Assembly: GCA_004794785.1 (NCBI GenBank)
Contig: SJOL01004326.1
Location: 92,376 to 156,375 of the forward strand
Source: Opisthorchis felineus
Lineage: Eukaryota; Platyhelminthes; Trematoda; Opisthorchiida; Opisthorchiidae
Direction of reading: 5' to 3'
DNA: 64,000 nt
Shown: in pieces, positions 1 to 13,400 of the stretch
Layout of the letters: every line of letters starts with the position of its first letter
Numbering within the stretch: position 1 is the stretch's first letter
The notes under the pieces: model-generated
The model's input: only the letters and a program-made list of their open reading frames with translations
What the model was told of the DNA's origin: nothing
The model's database searches: none
Program-made: the position numbers and the translations under genes

Positions 1-490
1 TGCCCAACTGGCGGCCCATAATTCTCAATTCAGTTGGATACAAGTGAAAAGTAAAGCCCCACAGTGCATACAAAGGCCATCTGGTGGTCCCCATCACTTA
101 GGAAACGCATCATAGGCACAAATGGCTACCCAAAGCAAGCCAGATCTACTTAAATGTATAAAAATAGGGTTGGATCAGAAGGGTCATTGTGCCACAAAGT
201 ACAGCAGTGTATGACAATGGCTGCTTTAAAAAATGATGCGAAAACATAACAAGGAGATTTGAAGTAGAAAGTCACGACAATAAGCAAACATAACAAACGC
301 GCCACTGATTTCGGTTCTGTACCATGTCAGCTAATGTGTTTACTTACAAATATTCCGTCTTCGGGGCCCCAGCCAGGGAAACGAGTAGGTCCAAAAGAGC
401 GCAATTTAGGTGTTGTCTCTTTCAAGTCTTTCCTCCATTGTGTAAGTTGACCTCCACGAAGCTCCCTGCAAGCAGTCTAGGCATTCTAGG

Positions 491-669
491 GCTCGAGATA
501 GCCCAGTGGTTAAGACGCCAGCTTACGGACCGGAAGGTCCGAGGTTCGAACCCAACCTCAGCATCTCGACTTCACCTATCTAGGGTTGGGCAACCTGATA
601 GTATTTCAGTTCTCGTGCTTCTTCGGGTGGCATGGCAGCTAGGCACCGAAAGGGTGTTACAGCTAAACG
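491..669 (+). repeat. tRNA-derived SINE, copy 1
   Basis: A tRNA-like head carries a recognisable B box (GGTTCGAACCC) and is followed by the common body, with the hairpin variant GCACCGAAAGGGTGT. It lies downstream of HUWE1 exon 8, probably in the next intron, opposite to the gene. It ends directly in a long (ATT)n tract, so this copy shows what the SINE tail looks like. Confidence 0.88.

Positions 670-726
<57 letters not shown>
670..726 (+). repeat. (ATT)n microsatellite tail of SINE copy 1
   Basis: About 19 uninterrupted ATT/TTA triplets directly follow the SINE body. A shorter imperfect ATT tract occurs at 1050-1075. Confidence 0.95.
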
Positions 727-727
<1 letters not shown>

Positions 728-1233
728 TAGCTGCATTCCACGCGAGTCCATTTGCACGTATTTGGAAACACCATGAGACATGACAGGCAACCAAACCTAG
801 TGGGGAGCATACTGTAACTTCTTTGACAGACTGTTTATTTGTGCTGGGTTTTGTCGGGTGAGGTATGCAAAGGCCGCTGAATCAAGCACGCTGGCGTCTT
901 TCTCCAACAAGATGTTCAGATGCATTTATTTCAGTGGTCGTTAGAGGTGCGGGTATCTCGCTACTGAACGTTATTCCGAGGGAAATGAGGCTCCTTTAAA
1001 GTGTCATATTCCGATCATCTCATGTGGGCTCGAAATTCCGCATAGTTGAATTATTATTATTGTTATTATTATTATCCTCTGAAAGGAAGTAACTGTGATA
1101 GTAACAGCGGACGACAGTTTTCAGTATCAACTCATCATAACATCCGTGTATAACCCCTAGAGCTGGGAAACTGACACCCACCTCTTTTAACGAAAAGTAT
1201 CGACAAAAAGTTGAATATGAATAGAAAACCCAC
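727..1233. other. Presumed HUWE1 intron 8, no gene seen
   Basis: No exon or recognisable element was found apart from the short imperfect ATT tract at 1050-1075. Bases 1-490 are also featureless to me. Confidence 0.5.
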
Positions 1234-1488
1234 CTGCATTGAGGATATTCGCGAAGGGTATGTATACAGATAGTTGGTGATCGTTTCCATTGCAAACAGC
1301 GCCAAATGCGGGGTGAAATGAATAGACCCGTTGAGAAATACCTGACGCAAAATATCAGGAAGTGTATCCTCCATAACGGTGTGCATCACCTCCCCCCAGT
1401 CCGTATCCAAACAAAGGCGCTTCAGTAGATTTAGGATGGACTTCATTAGACCAGAGCGTTGTGTATTCAAGGCAGGACCAAGGTCTTG
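1234..1488 (-). CDS. HUWE1: HUWE1 exon 8
   Basis: 255 bases, residues 502-586, phase 0 at both ends. It carries RSGLMKSILNLLKRL and VMEDTLPDILRQVF, the start of DUF913. The acceptor is GATTCAG and the donor GTGGGT. I found no further exon between here and position 1, so the next intron exceeds 1.2 kb. Confidence 0.92.
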
Positions 1489-4400
1489 CTGAATCTGGTT
1501 GCGAACAAATGAAATGGTTTGTCATCCAAGCAAGTAGGCAGAACCCGGTACGGATGGGGAACACGCTGTTGATTGATGAAAATGTCTACTGGTAAGAGTA
1601 CCCAATACAACTACCGGCTAAAGTAAGGAGTATCTCCTGGCAAAAGCTGCTGTCGCAAATGGGGAGATCACGGGTGCACTCCCAACTAGCTCGGGAAGTC
1701 AATCATGTTTTTCCATGGCAGTACCCCAAGTTCGTCAACGAATCTCGGTGGACAGCCATCAGCAGTTTATTTAATTGGTTGCACATCCTATTCTATCATA
1801 TTTAAGATGCCAATGAGGTGCAAAGTTTACAAATACTTCACAAAGAAAATAGCTTCAGTGCAAGACTGGGTAACAAAATGCGCAACCAGCCTCTTCATTA
1901 TCCTTAGAGATAGTTTTTGTTGGACTGATTACCCTGAAAAGGTTACAGTCCTTGACATGTTGCACAAAAATTACAGTACCAACATTACAGATGGATCGAC
2001 CGTCCTAAAAATCGCAAAAACCTAGAGTCGCCCCCGACCATAAATAACAAACGCAAAAAGTAAAGTACAGAAGAGGAGCTCAGAAACAAAGAGCTGACTT
2101 CCATTTTAAAACGGCTTAACAGTCCCGTATGCGGATGCGTCGTATCGATAACCAAACACCCCAAGTGAGGTCTTCGAAAACTTGTAATTTAGCCCTGTTC
2201 ACTTATGAACCAGGAGGCTCACTATACCACTGTTCTGTTAGTGGATGGTTGCCACAGGATACTCTTGTGGGACAAGACGTGCAACACGCCTATCTTCCAC
2301 GCTAAATAAGATACTGTATTTTAAAAAAGGCAGTCTACGGGTAGAGGAAAATCAGGCAACGTCTGAGGACATAAAACACTGTGTCGTGGAACAAAAGAAA
2401 GTATTAGCAACTAAGACAAAGCAAAATAAACCTACCTTCCCATCAGTCGAAGCTTTCAAGACCAGGTCGACCTCGAAACTAAGCCGATTGACGAGAATAT
2501 TCACAACATTCAGTCGACTGGTGGCGATGCTCATCAGTATTTGGTCTGTGACGCGAACAGCGCGTGTGACGTAACTCAGACAATCGTTTCGAGAAGTATG
2601 CCAGGCGATCAACTGCAACATTGTGTCCAACACACCACTGGAACTGAGTGTGGCATTTTGTGTATTGCCTAAAAAGCATATGGTGGTGGCGCTTAGGGCA
2701 AAATATTTGAGACACACATACCTGGTCCGACGTTTTCCTCGTAACAGGCAAGATGATAAAGGAAGGATAATATGGCTGTGGTGAACTGCTGATTTGTACT
2801 GCCCCCAGGGGCCTCAATGGTGCCGTCGACTAGACCTTGAATCCACCTTCTGGTCAAACTGGGCAAAATACCATGATAGCTTGACAACCCTGTACAACTG
2901 ACAAGAGACGTCCAGCTGTCAAACAAGAATAAAAAGTGAACCAGTATAAAAGTGGAAGATTCCTGGCAAAATTCATGGACCACGCGGGACAAATCTACAG
3001 TAGACATACGCTGATAAGAGTAGCCAAGTCACAGTAAAACAGATAAAGATGAACCTACTCAAAGCAACTCCCTGTCATAAGCAATTCACACGTATGAGAC
3101 GTTACCACTGTCACGACTAACTCTGTTGTATCACCCGGTGAACATAAGCAGTAATGTGTACTATGGAACACTTAAGTGAAATGCTCAGAACCCGATGTCA
3201 GCAAACTACCTTCAGCCAAATCTAGCTCCAAAACTGCCCACGGTGGCAACCATCCTGTTGCCCATTTGGTTCTAGCACTACTAACCATAAAACGCGCTAA
3301 AGGGGTACATTTATAAACGTATGACCCAAATCCACTCTGGTGTCCGAATAACCAGTTAATTTCAAACCAGTATCCTGGAAAAATTAAAACGCGATTGGTG
3401 GGGCAATTTGTGCCTACAAACATTTGAGACCAAAACGCTTTAAAATATTTCACCAATAATAGACTAAAGTGTGCTGTTGCAAAAGGAAATCTACAACAAC
3501 CTACGATCCCTCCCAAAAAAGCTTGATGCATTGGTGATTTGCACTTGAAGCAACGTACACAGGTTAGTTCGTGCAGTCAATCTAAATACGCGTCATAATG
3601 TTAACGCGTCTAGCATGCTTCTAAAGGGAGCATCGTCTTTGCGGGTAAGCCCTTCAACTTCCAGTATTCAGATAAGTAAGTCAAGAGGAAATTTAACTAT
3701 TTGGGCACGATGCCGTAAATCTGACTCCATTTTCTGGTCCGCTGAACTTTTTCCGCTGCCTTGGCCGATTTTAGAGCCTCAGTCCCAAACAAAAACTGGA
3801 GGCCCTTCAAGATAATCCGAAGTGTTCACGAATTGGGATGTATCGAGTGTTGCCTATGAGCAGTACACAAAACGTTTTTGAAGCAGGTTTCACTTGCCAC
3901 AAGTCTTTGGAGGCATGGTCCCAAAAAGTTGACCGACTAGTCAGGAAGGTACTAAAACCAGTACTTTAAGGAGGTATAAAGTCCCGAGGGTCCACATGAA
4001 ATAAACAAGTCGAATGTGTCAGACCTATTCCACTTATTGATATGGCTATTAAAAACAAGGTTTTCTCTTGACAATATATCACCGCCCCTTGATGTTACAA
4101 TCTCCATCACTTACGAAACCGAATCAATCTGCAGCAAGAATCGCGAATAGTATGGTAGGAGTACACCGCGAGGAGACTGAATCTTAACGTGCTGCAGTAG
4201 TCTGTGTGCCCCCATGACATACTGTGCTATACCAGGGGGTTATTTTGGCACCCAGAGTTCCAGGCACCAGGTTGCTTAACCCATACAGATATGGCGAACA
4301 GTATCCTGGTCCTCCACGTTGGGAGTTGAAACATGTGCAGCGACTTACTCTCCTATGGTAGTATGCTGGCACCCATTCGGCGCCTTGTTATCAGGCTTTG

Positions 4401-7400
4401 GAATCAAAGGCTTTGGTTGAAGGCCCTAATCGTCTTCCTGTCCCGGTGTGGGCGCCCAAAGTATCCCAACCCGCGTACAATCATGAACTTTGCAACTGAA
4501 AATACCGTCACATCGGCCGCTGCGTGGTGTCATCAGCCAAATCACCCTACTTGCTGGACACACCAGGCTGAGTAAGCAATAATATGCTATTGCTCACTTT
4601 CCTGTTGCTACTTTCCTATACATTTATTTCTTTTTCTCCTCCATTCCAGCCCCATTGTGAATAATCTTCCTGCGGGTCCCAGAACTAAAGCTGACAGTTT
4701 CATTCGTCTTGCTTCACGCTAGCAGCAAATTATGCGCGTCCATCTGCAGCAACAGCTCGACACCTCGGAATCACTTTTCGGACCCCGTAAGTCGGTCCAG
4801 TTGGTTGCCTCTAATACTCGAAAGCAGGACTGCTGGTGCTAGTACGCTAGATACCCTCAACATGGCCGCACACTCTCTATCAGAGGTGAAAATCCAGGAG
4901 GCGAGTACTGTGATTCAATTGGCGGCCCCGTCACTTCCTTCCTGTACCTCTGGTGACGCATAGACCGATGCAGCTGGATATGCTGAGTTAGGTATTGGGT
5001 TCCGTCATTAAGCGGAAACATCTTTACTGCACTGCCTGACTGCTGATTGTCGCCTCGGTAGCGTTTGCGAATCTCTAGAAACAGGTCCATTGTTCAGTGT
5101 AGCTACTTACGCCCCGACGGACTGTAGCATTGACTCTGCTAAAAAGTTTCTACAAAGCCAGTGACCCGACAGTTCGACACACTTGGTTATGAGGGCTGAC
5201 CCAAAGACGGGAGCGATAAGTGAGGCAAACGGGACTGGCCCCTGATACTGCTTCGCACAACAGATGCGTCTGCAGGCGCACTGGGCTCTCGGTAAGGTCG
5301 ACTGCATTGAATAATGCGCAAGCGGACACTGGCAATTGTTAGGCGGACGAAGTGTATGGTCATTCAATCAACCAGAGACCCTTTCGCCTGATAGTCCAAA
5401 AACAATACCGACCCAGAGAGAACCAATGACGGAGGATTCTGGATCATCAGCGGTGAGTAACCGGACGCCAGAAGGAACCGATGGGGAAGTCAGCTCAATA
5501 ACTACACTTGGATCTTGAATCCTCGTTCCAGAGGAACAGCGCATGCCAACAGAAATCGAGTCCAGCGTACAAGCAAGAGAATGTTGTCCAGCTTGTTGCA
5601 GAGTACGAACGTCGAGAGTTGAATAATGAAGTGAATATCGGAGTCTGACGACTGATCTCAAACCAGCCGTGCCGGCCGGGTAGATATTGCAGCTATCGGG
5701 AATGGCGGGCGAATGGATTCCATGGTACCTAAGTCATTATTACCGTCACGCAGAGATTGGAGCTTACAGTGATGTGACGGTTTTGTGCACCTCCGTGGGA
5801 TACTCGCAGAGTCCCTTATACCAGGTTAGCCAATGGTTAGAGGTCTGCCCAACAGTCTCCTGGCCCTGCAGATCGGGAACTGTAGCATGTGAATTGATCC
5901 TTAAAAAACGGTAATGCACCAGCATTTGCTAACAAACACCGCTGCCTTGTGGTCAGGCTTTTCAGCCAAAGGCTTTGATCAAAGACATTAATCGTCCTCC
6001 TGTCAAGGTCTGGGTGTCTTGACAGTATCCCAGCCTACGTACGACCATGAATTGCACATAGTAAAAAAATCTCATGACACATCGGCCGTAGCGTGTGCCA
6101 TCGGCCTTACTTGCTGCATACAGCACGCCGGGTAAGCGAAAATAAGCTACTGCTGACGCCTCCTATCTTTCACTTTCACACACTTCTTCTGCCCCTCCCG
6201 CATTCCATTAGTAAATCTCTTCTTGTAGGCTCATCACTTAGGACTGACAATCCCGTTTGTCTTGCATCGGTTTTGGCAACAAAATTTGCGTGTCATTCAG
6301 CGCTGACATCCTCAGGAAGCTCAAAATCAATCTTCAAGCCTCGACGCACAGTCTATCTGGCTGCATTTAGTGTTCGCACTCTGAAGCAAGCAGGACAAGT
6401 TACTCTTACTCTTACGCTGGACTCCTTTGATATTGACGTGTGCTGTCTATAAGAAATAAGGATTCAGAATGCAAATGCTGAACTAACTGCCACAAAACCT
6501 TTCAATCGCCTCTGGCTGCACATTTCTGGCGATCCAGAGGCCGCTGCGGCAAGATATGCAGGGGTCGGCATCCTACTAAGCCACCGGGCAGAAGGACTCA
6601 TCCTTGAATGGATATCCGCTGATAGTCACCTCTGTTCGGTTCGTCTAGCAACCTCCGTGAAGGAGTCTCACAAGCCGGAAGTTGGTCGCTGTCTGTCTGT
6701 CGTACCTGGTTACGCCCCAATCGACTGTATTTCTGACACCATCAAAGACAAGTTTTACGACGCACCAAGTGCCTTAAAAGGTCAAATATCCAGGCGGTTG
6801 CCGGAGATCTGAATGCACAAGTGGGCGGGCCTAGCACACCTGATACTCAATTAGGTGGTCGACATGGACTGCACTCGGTAAGTAAGGACAGCGGTGAACG
6901 AGTGCTTCAGCTATGTGCTGACCGCAGGCCGTTTTTATGCAGTACTAACTTCCGAAATAGCCGAAGTCATCTGGCCACATGATGTCCCCCAGCAGCGAGC
7001 CAGTTACGAACTCAAATTGATCACATTGCCATCAGTTATCGATGGCGCGGATTAATAACTGACTGTCGATCGTTTTGGATTCCGACCACGCGCTCGTCCT
7101 GAGTTGCTTTTCCCTTCGTTTCATAGGGTTGGGTAAGGTGCGGACAAATCGCTTAGAAACTGAAAGACTGGCAGATCCAGATGTTAGACAAATTTGCCAG
7201 AATCGTCTTCCAGAGTCTCTTCCGACTGCTCCACCATCAGATGTGAATCCATGCCGGAACGAGATCACCACCTATTTGCACAGTGCTGGGGGTTTTGCCT
7301 GCAGCATGATGCTCAAGCACCGGATATCAGACAGAAGAGTGACATCGTTTGAATCTCCGAGAAACATCCCCGCCGGTGCGGAACATAATTTAACCCGACG

Positions 7401-10400
7401 AATTATCAGACATCAAGTGAAAGTGAGAGTGCAAGCCGTAGGTGAAGTTTGGTGGACACAGAAGGCCTGGGTACTGGAGGCCCAGAAAGCCGGAAATGTC
7501 CAAAGATTATTTCAGGTGAGCCGTGCCACCTGTCCCCAGAAACCACCTGTGAGCGAAACCAGCAAGGATCAAAGTGACACGCCCATCTTGAACAAAGAAC
7601 GGCTCGACCACTGAGCCGTACCTTAAAAAGATTCTTGTGGCCGCCCGATGCCGCTCATTCGGATTCTACAAGCAGAATCCTGGACAGAGAACCTGGAGCC
7701 CCCTACGACCTCGGAGGTTCAAGCGCCACCGAGCTCCTAGTCCGAATGACCTCCCACCCGCATTGTTCAAAGATGGGGGTGAAATCCTCGGTCAGCGCTT
7801 GTATGGTTTGTTTGCCCGCATGTGGAAAAAGGAGACTGTCCCATACAAATGGGGATGATTGGTGATAGTGCTCATTTCCAAAAAGGGGGCTCGTAATAGG
7901 TGCGATGATCACAGCGGAATCAGTTTGACCCCAGTCGTAATGCGACACTTGGAGTCACCTGCCCTTCGTCGCCTTACGTTGGCTCCTGAAGCATTGACTC
8001 GAGGGCAGCGGGCGGGATTCTGGCCTTGTGGGGATTGCGTTGACCATACCTTCACACTTCGTCAGGTGCTAGAACGCCATACGCATAGACTACTCACAAA
8101 ATTAGCATTTCTGGATTTGGAATGTGCACTCGACTCAGTTGACCAGTCTGTTCTTTTTAATACGCTTGCTCAGCAAGCAATGCCCCGGAAGTTTGCGAAC
8201 ACAATAAGCTCTTTATAGTTCCCAGGGTTCTCCAAAGTGGTGCCCGTCAAGGGTGCCCACTCTCTCCACTCCTAGTTAAGTTCGTGATTGACGAGATAAA
8301 CGCTGGAGAATCTTTAAGACCCTGGTGTTCAAATAGCTGCTGACGAAAACCTTGTCGACTTGCAGACGACATCGTCCTACTCTTCGAACAGGAAAAGACG
8401 CATGTTTTTGGATGAACTGACCAAAGTCATCCATTTCTTTGGCATGCCCTTGCACCCAAAAAGCGAGGTCATGCTTCTGGATACGCAGTCACGATGACGT
8501 CATCATCATCACAAATGAGTAATATGCCGGTAATATATAGTGGCATTTAACTGTCATACAAGCACGAGGGAAGAAATTCCTAGTAGAGTGGAAAGGAAAT
8601 TGAAGGGTGGGGACTTAATGCGGAGTTCTTTGTCCTTAAGGAACGAGATCAATAGTAAGGTGCCCATTATTTTTAGACAGTATTAAAATAAACACACCTG
8701 AGTATCGTTTTGATTTGAGGCGCCATCAGCGGGATTGGCCAAACGGCCCCCGCGGATGTCACCCGATATAAGCACAACGACAAGTGAACTCTAGATAAAC
8801 GATCCGGCTGGAAAAGGACAGCATGTGTGCCGTTGGGATCAGCTGCGTGCCATGTACCGCAGGGTCTCCAACTGCGTACACGCAGGATCATGTGGGCTCC
8901 AGCCAGGAAGGCGAGAAGATCCCACAGTATTGCTTGATTGCAGCAGCTTTCATTTCACATGGCCTGTTCTCTGCGAACTTCCGTTAACAGATGGTTAGGT
9001 GGTTAAGTGTACGTAATATATGACCCAACCACCCCAACGCGGAAGTTTTATCTGCTGCTCTAACAAATCGGATTCACCACCAAGTATCCGCTTGTATACC
9101 ACTTCGTTGTGCACCCGTTGCGGCCAGATAACTCCTGATATCCTACAGAGACACCGGCAATGAAAGTTTCCAAGGCGCCTAAGGTCCTCGGATCGGAGGA
9201 ACCAAGATAGTTGCCTTGTATGGAGAGCCACTTAGCTTCAACGAAATTCGTTTCTGACACCATAGATGACGCAAGCTCGTGAACGCTGCTCATACCCTGA
9301 TAAGCCATGCCTTGGCTCTATCTGTCACAGTACAATCACACATTAGGCGGCTGACAATATAGGTGAACCGACCAACAAACTCAAGATGTTCGTTCTAAAA
9401 TTTCAGAGGAGCACAAGACGATGGAAAATCTTGAAGTAAGACTTAGCACTTCGAAGGTGCAAAACGCCTGCCGAAACAGGACAACCTCCGAAATTCTGTT
9501 TAAAATAGTTTGCACAAACCGGCAATATCCAAACAACAAAACGATATCACCCGCGTAATCTAAGTTCATTAATATCTCTTCAGACGTGATTTCGATATCT
9601 TGATCCATTGTCCCCTGGGACGTGCAGTCCATGGTAACGTCGATGACGAAATCCGACGGAGTAAACCTGACAAGGAAACTTCAATACAGTTTATTGTACA
9701 CCCTAACCTGACCGAAGGTATGAAAATACAGGGCACGAAGATTGTTTCCGAACTTCAAAGGTAAGTTCACCTGGCCAAGAATATTCAGAAGAGTCACTAT
9801 GTCCACAGAATCCAGAGCTCATTCAAAGAGGCGGGAAACCGCGGTTATTGGTCGGTGGTATGTGTGGCGTTTCTCAAGCAAGTAACGTAATGTAACGGTC
9901 AATGTAAATCGCACCAGGTCGAAATCCCGCTTGATGCTTTCGGACTTGAGTCTCATGTGCCGAAGATGGCCGTCGCAATATGACTGAAGTCTGTAGCCTG
10001 ATGACTGTTACAGGCGTGTGATCGATCGTCAAGCCGAGTTGTATTCACAGCCCGAAAGGATGAAGTACTGCACATCAGAGTTTTCGACGTCACGTATAGT
10101 CGCGGTTATCTCATTCCGGTAGGCTCAGTCCCCTCCGAGGAGGCCGCTTGGAATGCATTACATAATAAGTTCTTGTAAGCATCCCCAACTAGCGGCTCAC
10201 AAAGCTTTTTCACTGACAAACGGGGAGCTCATTTCTGAGGTTTTCCGGGGAAATTTAATGAAAATTCGCACCGAACAAGGGGGAGATCTGAATCAACCTG
10301 TCTAGTCCAAAGCGATCATCTTCATCGGCTAAAAGAGCCGCGTAATTGCCGTAGAGTGGTTCTAGCTGCACCAGTTTCCTTCACCGACGATTTGGGGAAA

Positions 10401-13400
10401 TGAGGTAGATGGCTGCGCACTGGAGGCGGTAGCTGATATAATTGACGCGTAAATCCAGGGTTGTTAGTGGACTTTTCATTGGGGAGATTGGGAGGGGAGC
10501 TATGCATTGAAGGCACGAGCGTCACTGACGGCACGACTGGGCCATGTCTGACAATGTCTGACAACCAAGGTGATCGGAGGGTAAGGAATGAACCGCGTCA
10601 CTGGTAGCTTAGGGCAACTTCATGAACTTGACTCCAAGGTTCCTCATGAGCGGGGAGATGCCAGGCGGCACGGCGACACCCACTACGCTTAAACCCAGTA
10701 CTTTTGAGAATCAAATGATGATCGGTACGTTGTGTCTTGCGTCCAGTTTGAACTGAGGCGTCATACCAGTACACTGAAATCTCTCGATATTATGTGAACT
10801 CGCCGTAGTGCACAGGGTGGTCAGACCTCGATTGAAGGCATTTCGGTTAACCAAAGCTACCGCTTGCTGGTGTATAAATGGACACGACATACAAAGAGCA
10901 TTCAGTATTTCGACCAGTGCGAGTTTTTGTGTAAGCAGGAATTTGGACAGCACAGGGTCAGTTGCTTATAGGCGTTCAGTTGGGTTATAAGCCCCAGCTC
11001 GCGAATTGGAGACTATCCCAACACCGACGCAATCCGTGCAGGAACTGAAGGATGTCCGGAAACCTGTAATGTCTAGATAGAAAGCGTGCCGCAAGCTCAA
11101 AAACTGTACTTGGATTTTGCATTCGATATTCAGGGATGCAACAGACTTCAATCGATAAATTTCCTAGAGTTCGCACAAGAGCAGCTTGTTGGCTGGTCAG
11201 GTTAAAATTGCAATAAAAAAAGGAAAACGAGACTCAAATAGAGAACGCGGAACGTGCGTGGCGTGCGTCGACTCCCTAGATGCCTTCGGCTGGGATCTAC
11301 AGAAAAGTAATTGCCAAGCAGGAGAAGAGGGTTATAGGATGAAGAAAGACTAGTGGAAGCAGCAGTCGCCAGCTTTCGCTTATCCGCCATGATGTGTGCA
11401 GTGAATAAGACAACACGGCTGGTGTCATGACACGACGGCCGATGTGGCAAGAGGATACTTGTATTTGTGAAGCTCGTGGTGTCATTACGAACTGGCCTAC
11501 GGAGACATCGCTAGCAAATGGTGAGGAGGAATGAATAAGTAAAAGAGAAAAAAGGGAGGTATCAGCAGTAGCCTGTTTTCGCTTACGCACCTTGCTACAT
11601 GCAGACATCAGCTGATGACACCACGCGACGGCCGATATAATGCTATGCGGCTTGGGATACCACCAGGGAGCCCGGACCTAGAAAAGAGGACGATTAAGGT
11701 TTTCACCCGAGGCAGCAGGGGTTAGCATATAATCGCCAGAGCAGTCTGCATTCTTGGGAAGCAAGTTGCCACACATTCCGCCACCCCAACCTGGGGGACC
11801 AGGAGACGGTGGTGGTCAGATCAGCATCTACTGACCAACATGGTATAAGGCTAAGTGAGTGTCGCATATAGTATAGCTGTCTCCTCATGACAGCAACTGT
11901 CCTCGAACTTATACTATCCAAAAGTACTCCGCACTATGGTGCGAGGTATTCACAGAGTAGCTTACAACACAGTAGCTATGATGCAGTTCGACTTGCACAT
12001 GGTTTTTCGTGACTATGCGTTGCGATTACAAAATCAACTAGTCTGAAAAAGGGGATCTTTATTCTCGAAACCCCATAAATTGTTGCCAGAAGACCAGCAG
12101 TCGTGGATATTCCGCACAATTTAGGTCGGCAACAGCTGAACTCAGCTAGAACAAGGCGCAGCCGAGATCATAAATCCAAAGAAGTTCGGAAAACGTGCAA
12201 AATCACACCAGTGAACCACACAGCTTCATGAAACCCGATAAAAGCAGACAGAACTTACGTAATTCCTAACCGATGTGAATTTACAATTGCCGTCATTGTG
12301 CGCAAGGCGCATGCCTTGATGCCGGTGTACTGTCCATCAGGGAGTTCCAGCACTTCAACGAGCTCATCCAGGAGACTCGGATAGAGGTGACGCTCGTCCA
12401 CATCAAAGGTGTATGCTGTGTAAATAAAGCAAAACCGTTATATACGAAACAGCCACCAAGAAACATGCGAAAAGCGGACTACTCGGCTTCCTTTTATAAA
12501 GTATTTTCGTGCATGTTACCTGTCTGTTGCAGTACACCTGGCGCTCAGAGGTTCACAACTGGAATCTTACGGCCTCAGTGTATGCCTATGTTTCCTTCTG
12601 GCCCTAGAACACAACAATGGAGATTTAGTTGTAAACCCGTCCGAAAGTAAACATGGCGAAATTTGACAGGCTAACCACCAACAAATCGAGGCTCTGCTGT
12701 AGAGATAGCCTCGGGGCTGTATTCTGGCCTCGTATCAGTTGTAAGCCGGGTAGCATAAGCCATCTGAGGACATCACAACTGTAGCCAAAAATGCATTACA
12801 ATGTGTATTTACCACCAGCCAGTGCATGATTTTACCAGGAAACATCGGAGTACGAAGCATCTAACTGGGGACGAATAATACGTGAAGCACCAAACACGAG
12901 AGGAAATCAAGAGCGAGTACGGACAATCGGAAGTGAGATTTTTTCAGGTTCGAAGCAACGGCGTTCAAAATCGCATCGTTCAGTGGCGGCGTCCTTTCAG
13001 ACGTTACCTGCAATGCGATCCAAAGGAATTATGAAGTATCCCAGACCCAGAGAGCAGCGGTCGAAGAACTTCTTAATTACCTTGCTTTTCTGTAACTACA
13101 TTTGACAAGATGAGGCTAGCTCTGTAGCACTACATCTATCATTCTTCCAAGTTTATCGACCGCCATTAGCAACGATGCTGCACGATTCGGCGACAGCGGG
13201 TCGTCCGTGACATTATTGCCAGGTTAACTCAGACTAGGTAGACGGTCTTATTGGGCGCGACATACCACTTACAGATAACGAGTGGTTGGGGGAAAGCGAC
13301 GTAAGGCTCAACATACATCGGAAGGTCAGTAAGCACAGTTATCTGCTTCTTTTTGGAACGAATACTTCAATATTTATCCTCATTTAATCATCGCCTCTGG

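Larger units (their letters stand above)
5770..8500 (+). mobile_element. RTE-like non-LTR retrotransposon, nearly complete but decayed
   Basis: In order: leader (5770-6290), endonuclease start with YLAAFSVRTLKQAGQ (about 6350), endonuclease end with the catalytic SDHALVLSC (about 7078), a linker, then reverse transcriptase with DLPPALFKDGGE (7750), RGQRAGFWPCGDCVDHTFTL (8005), FLDLECALDSVDQ (8110, motif A) and LADDIVLLFE (8360, motif C, YADD-like). Stops and frameshifts break the frame many times, so no protein can be made. The 3' terminal part is missing. The element moves by target-primed reverse transcription in this family. Inside HUWE1 intron 5, antisense to the gene. Confidence 0.85.

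Noticed and set aside
324..776. 150-codon frame through SINE copy 1 with poly-Tyr
   Set aside because: It is a translation of the SINE and its (ATT)n tail, not a gene.
3172..3531. 119-codon minus-strand frame in HUWE1 intron 5
   Set aside because: Flanking exons join without it and the text resembles no protein family.
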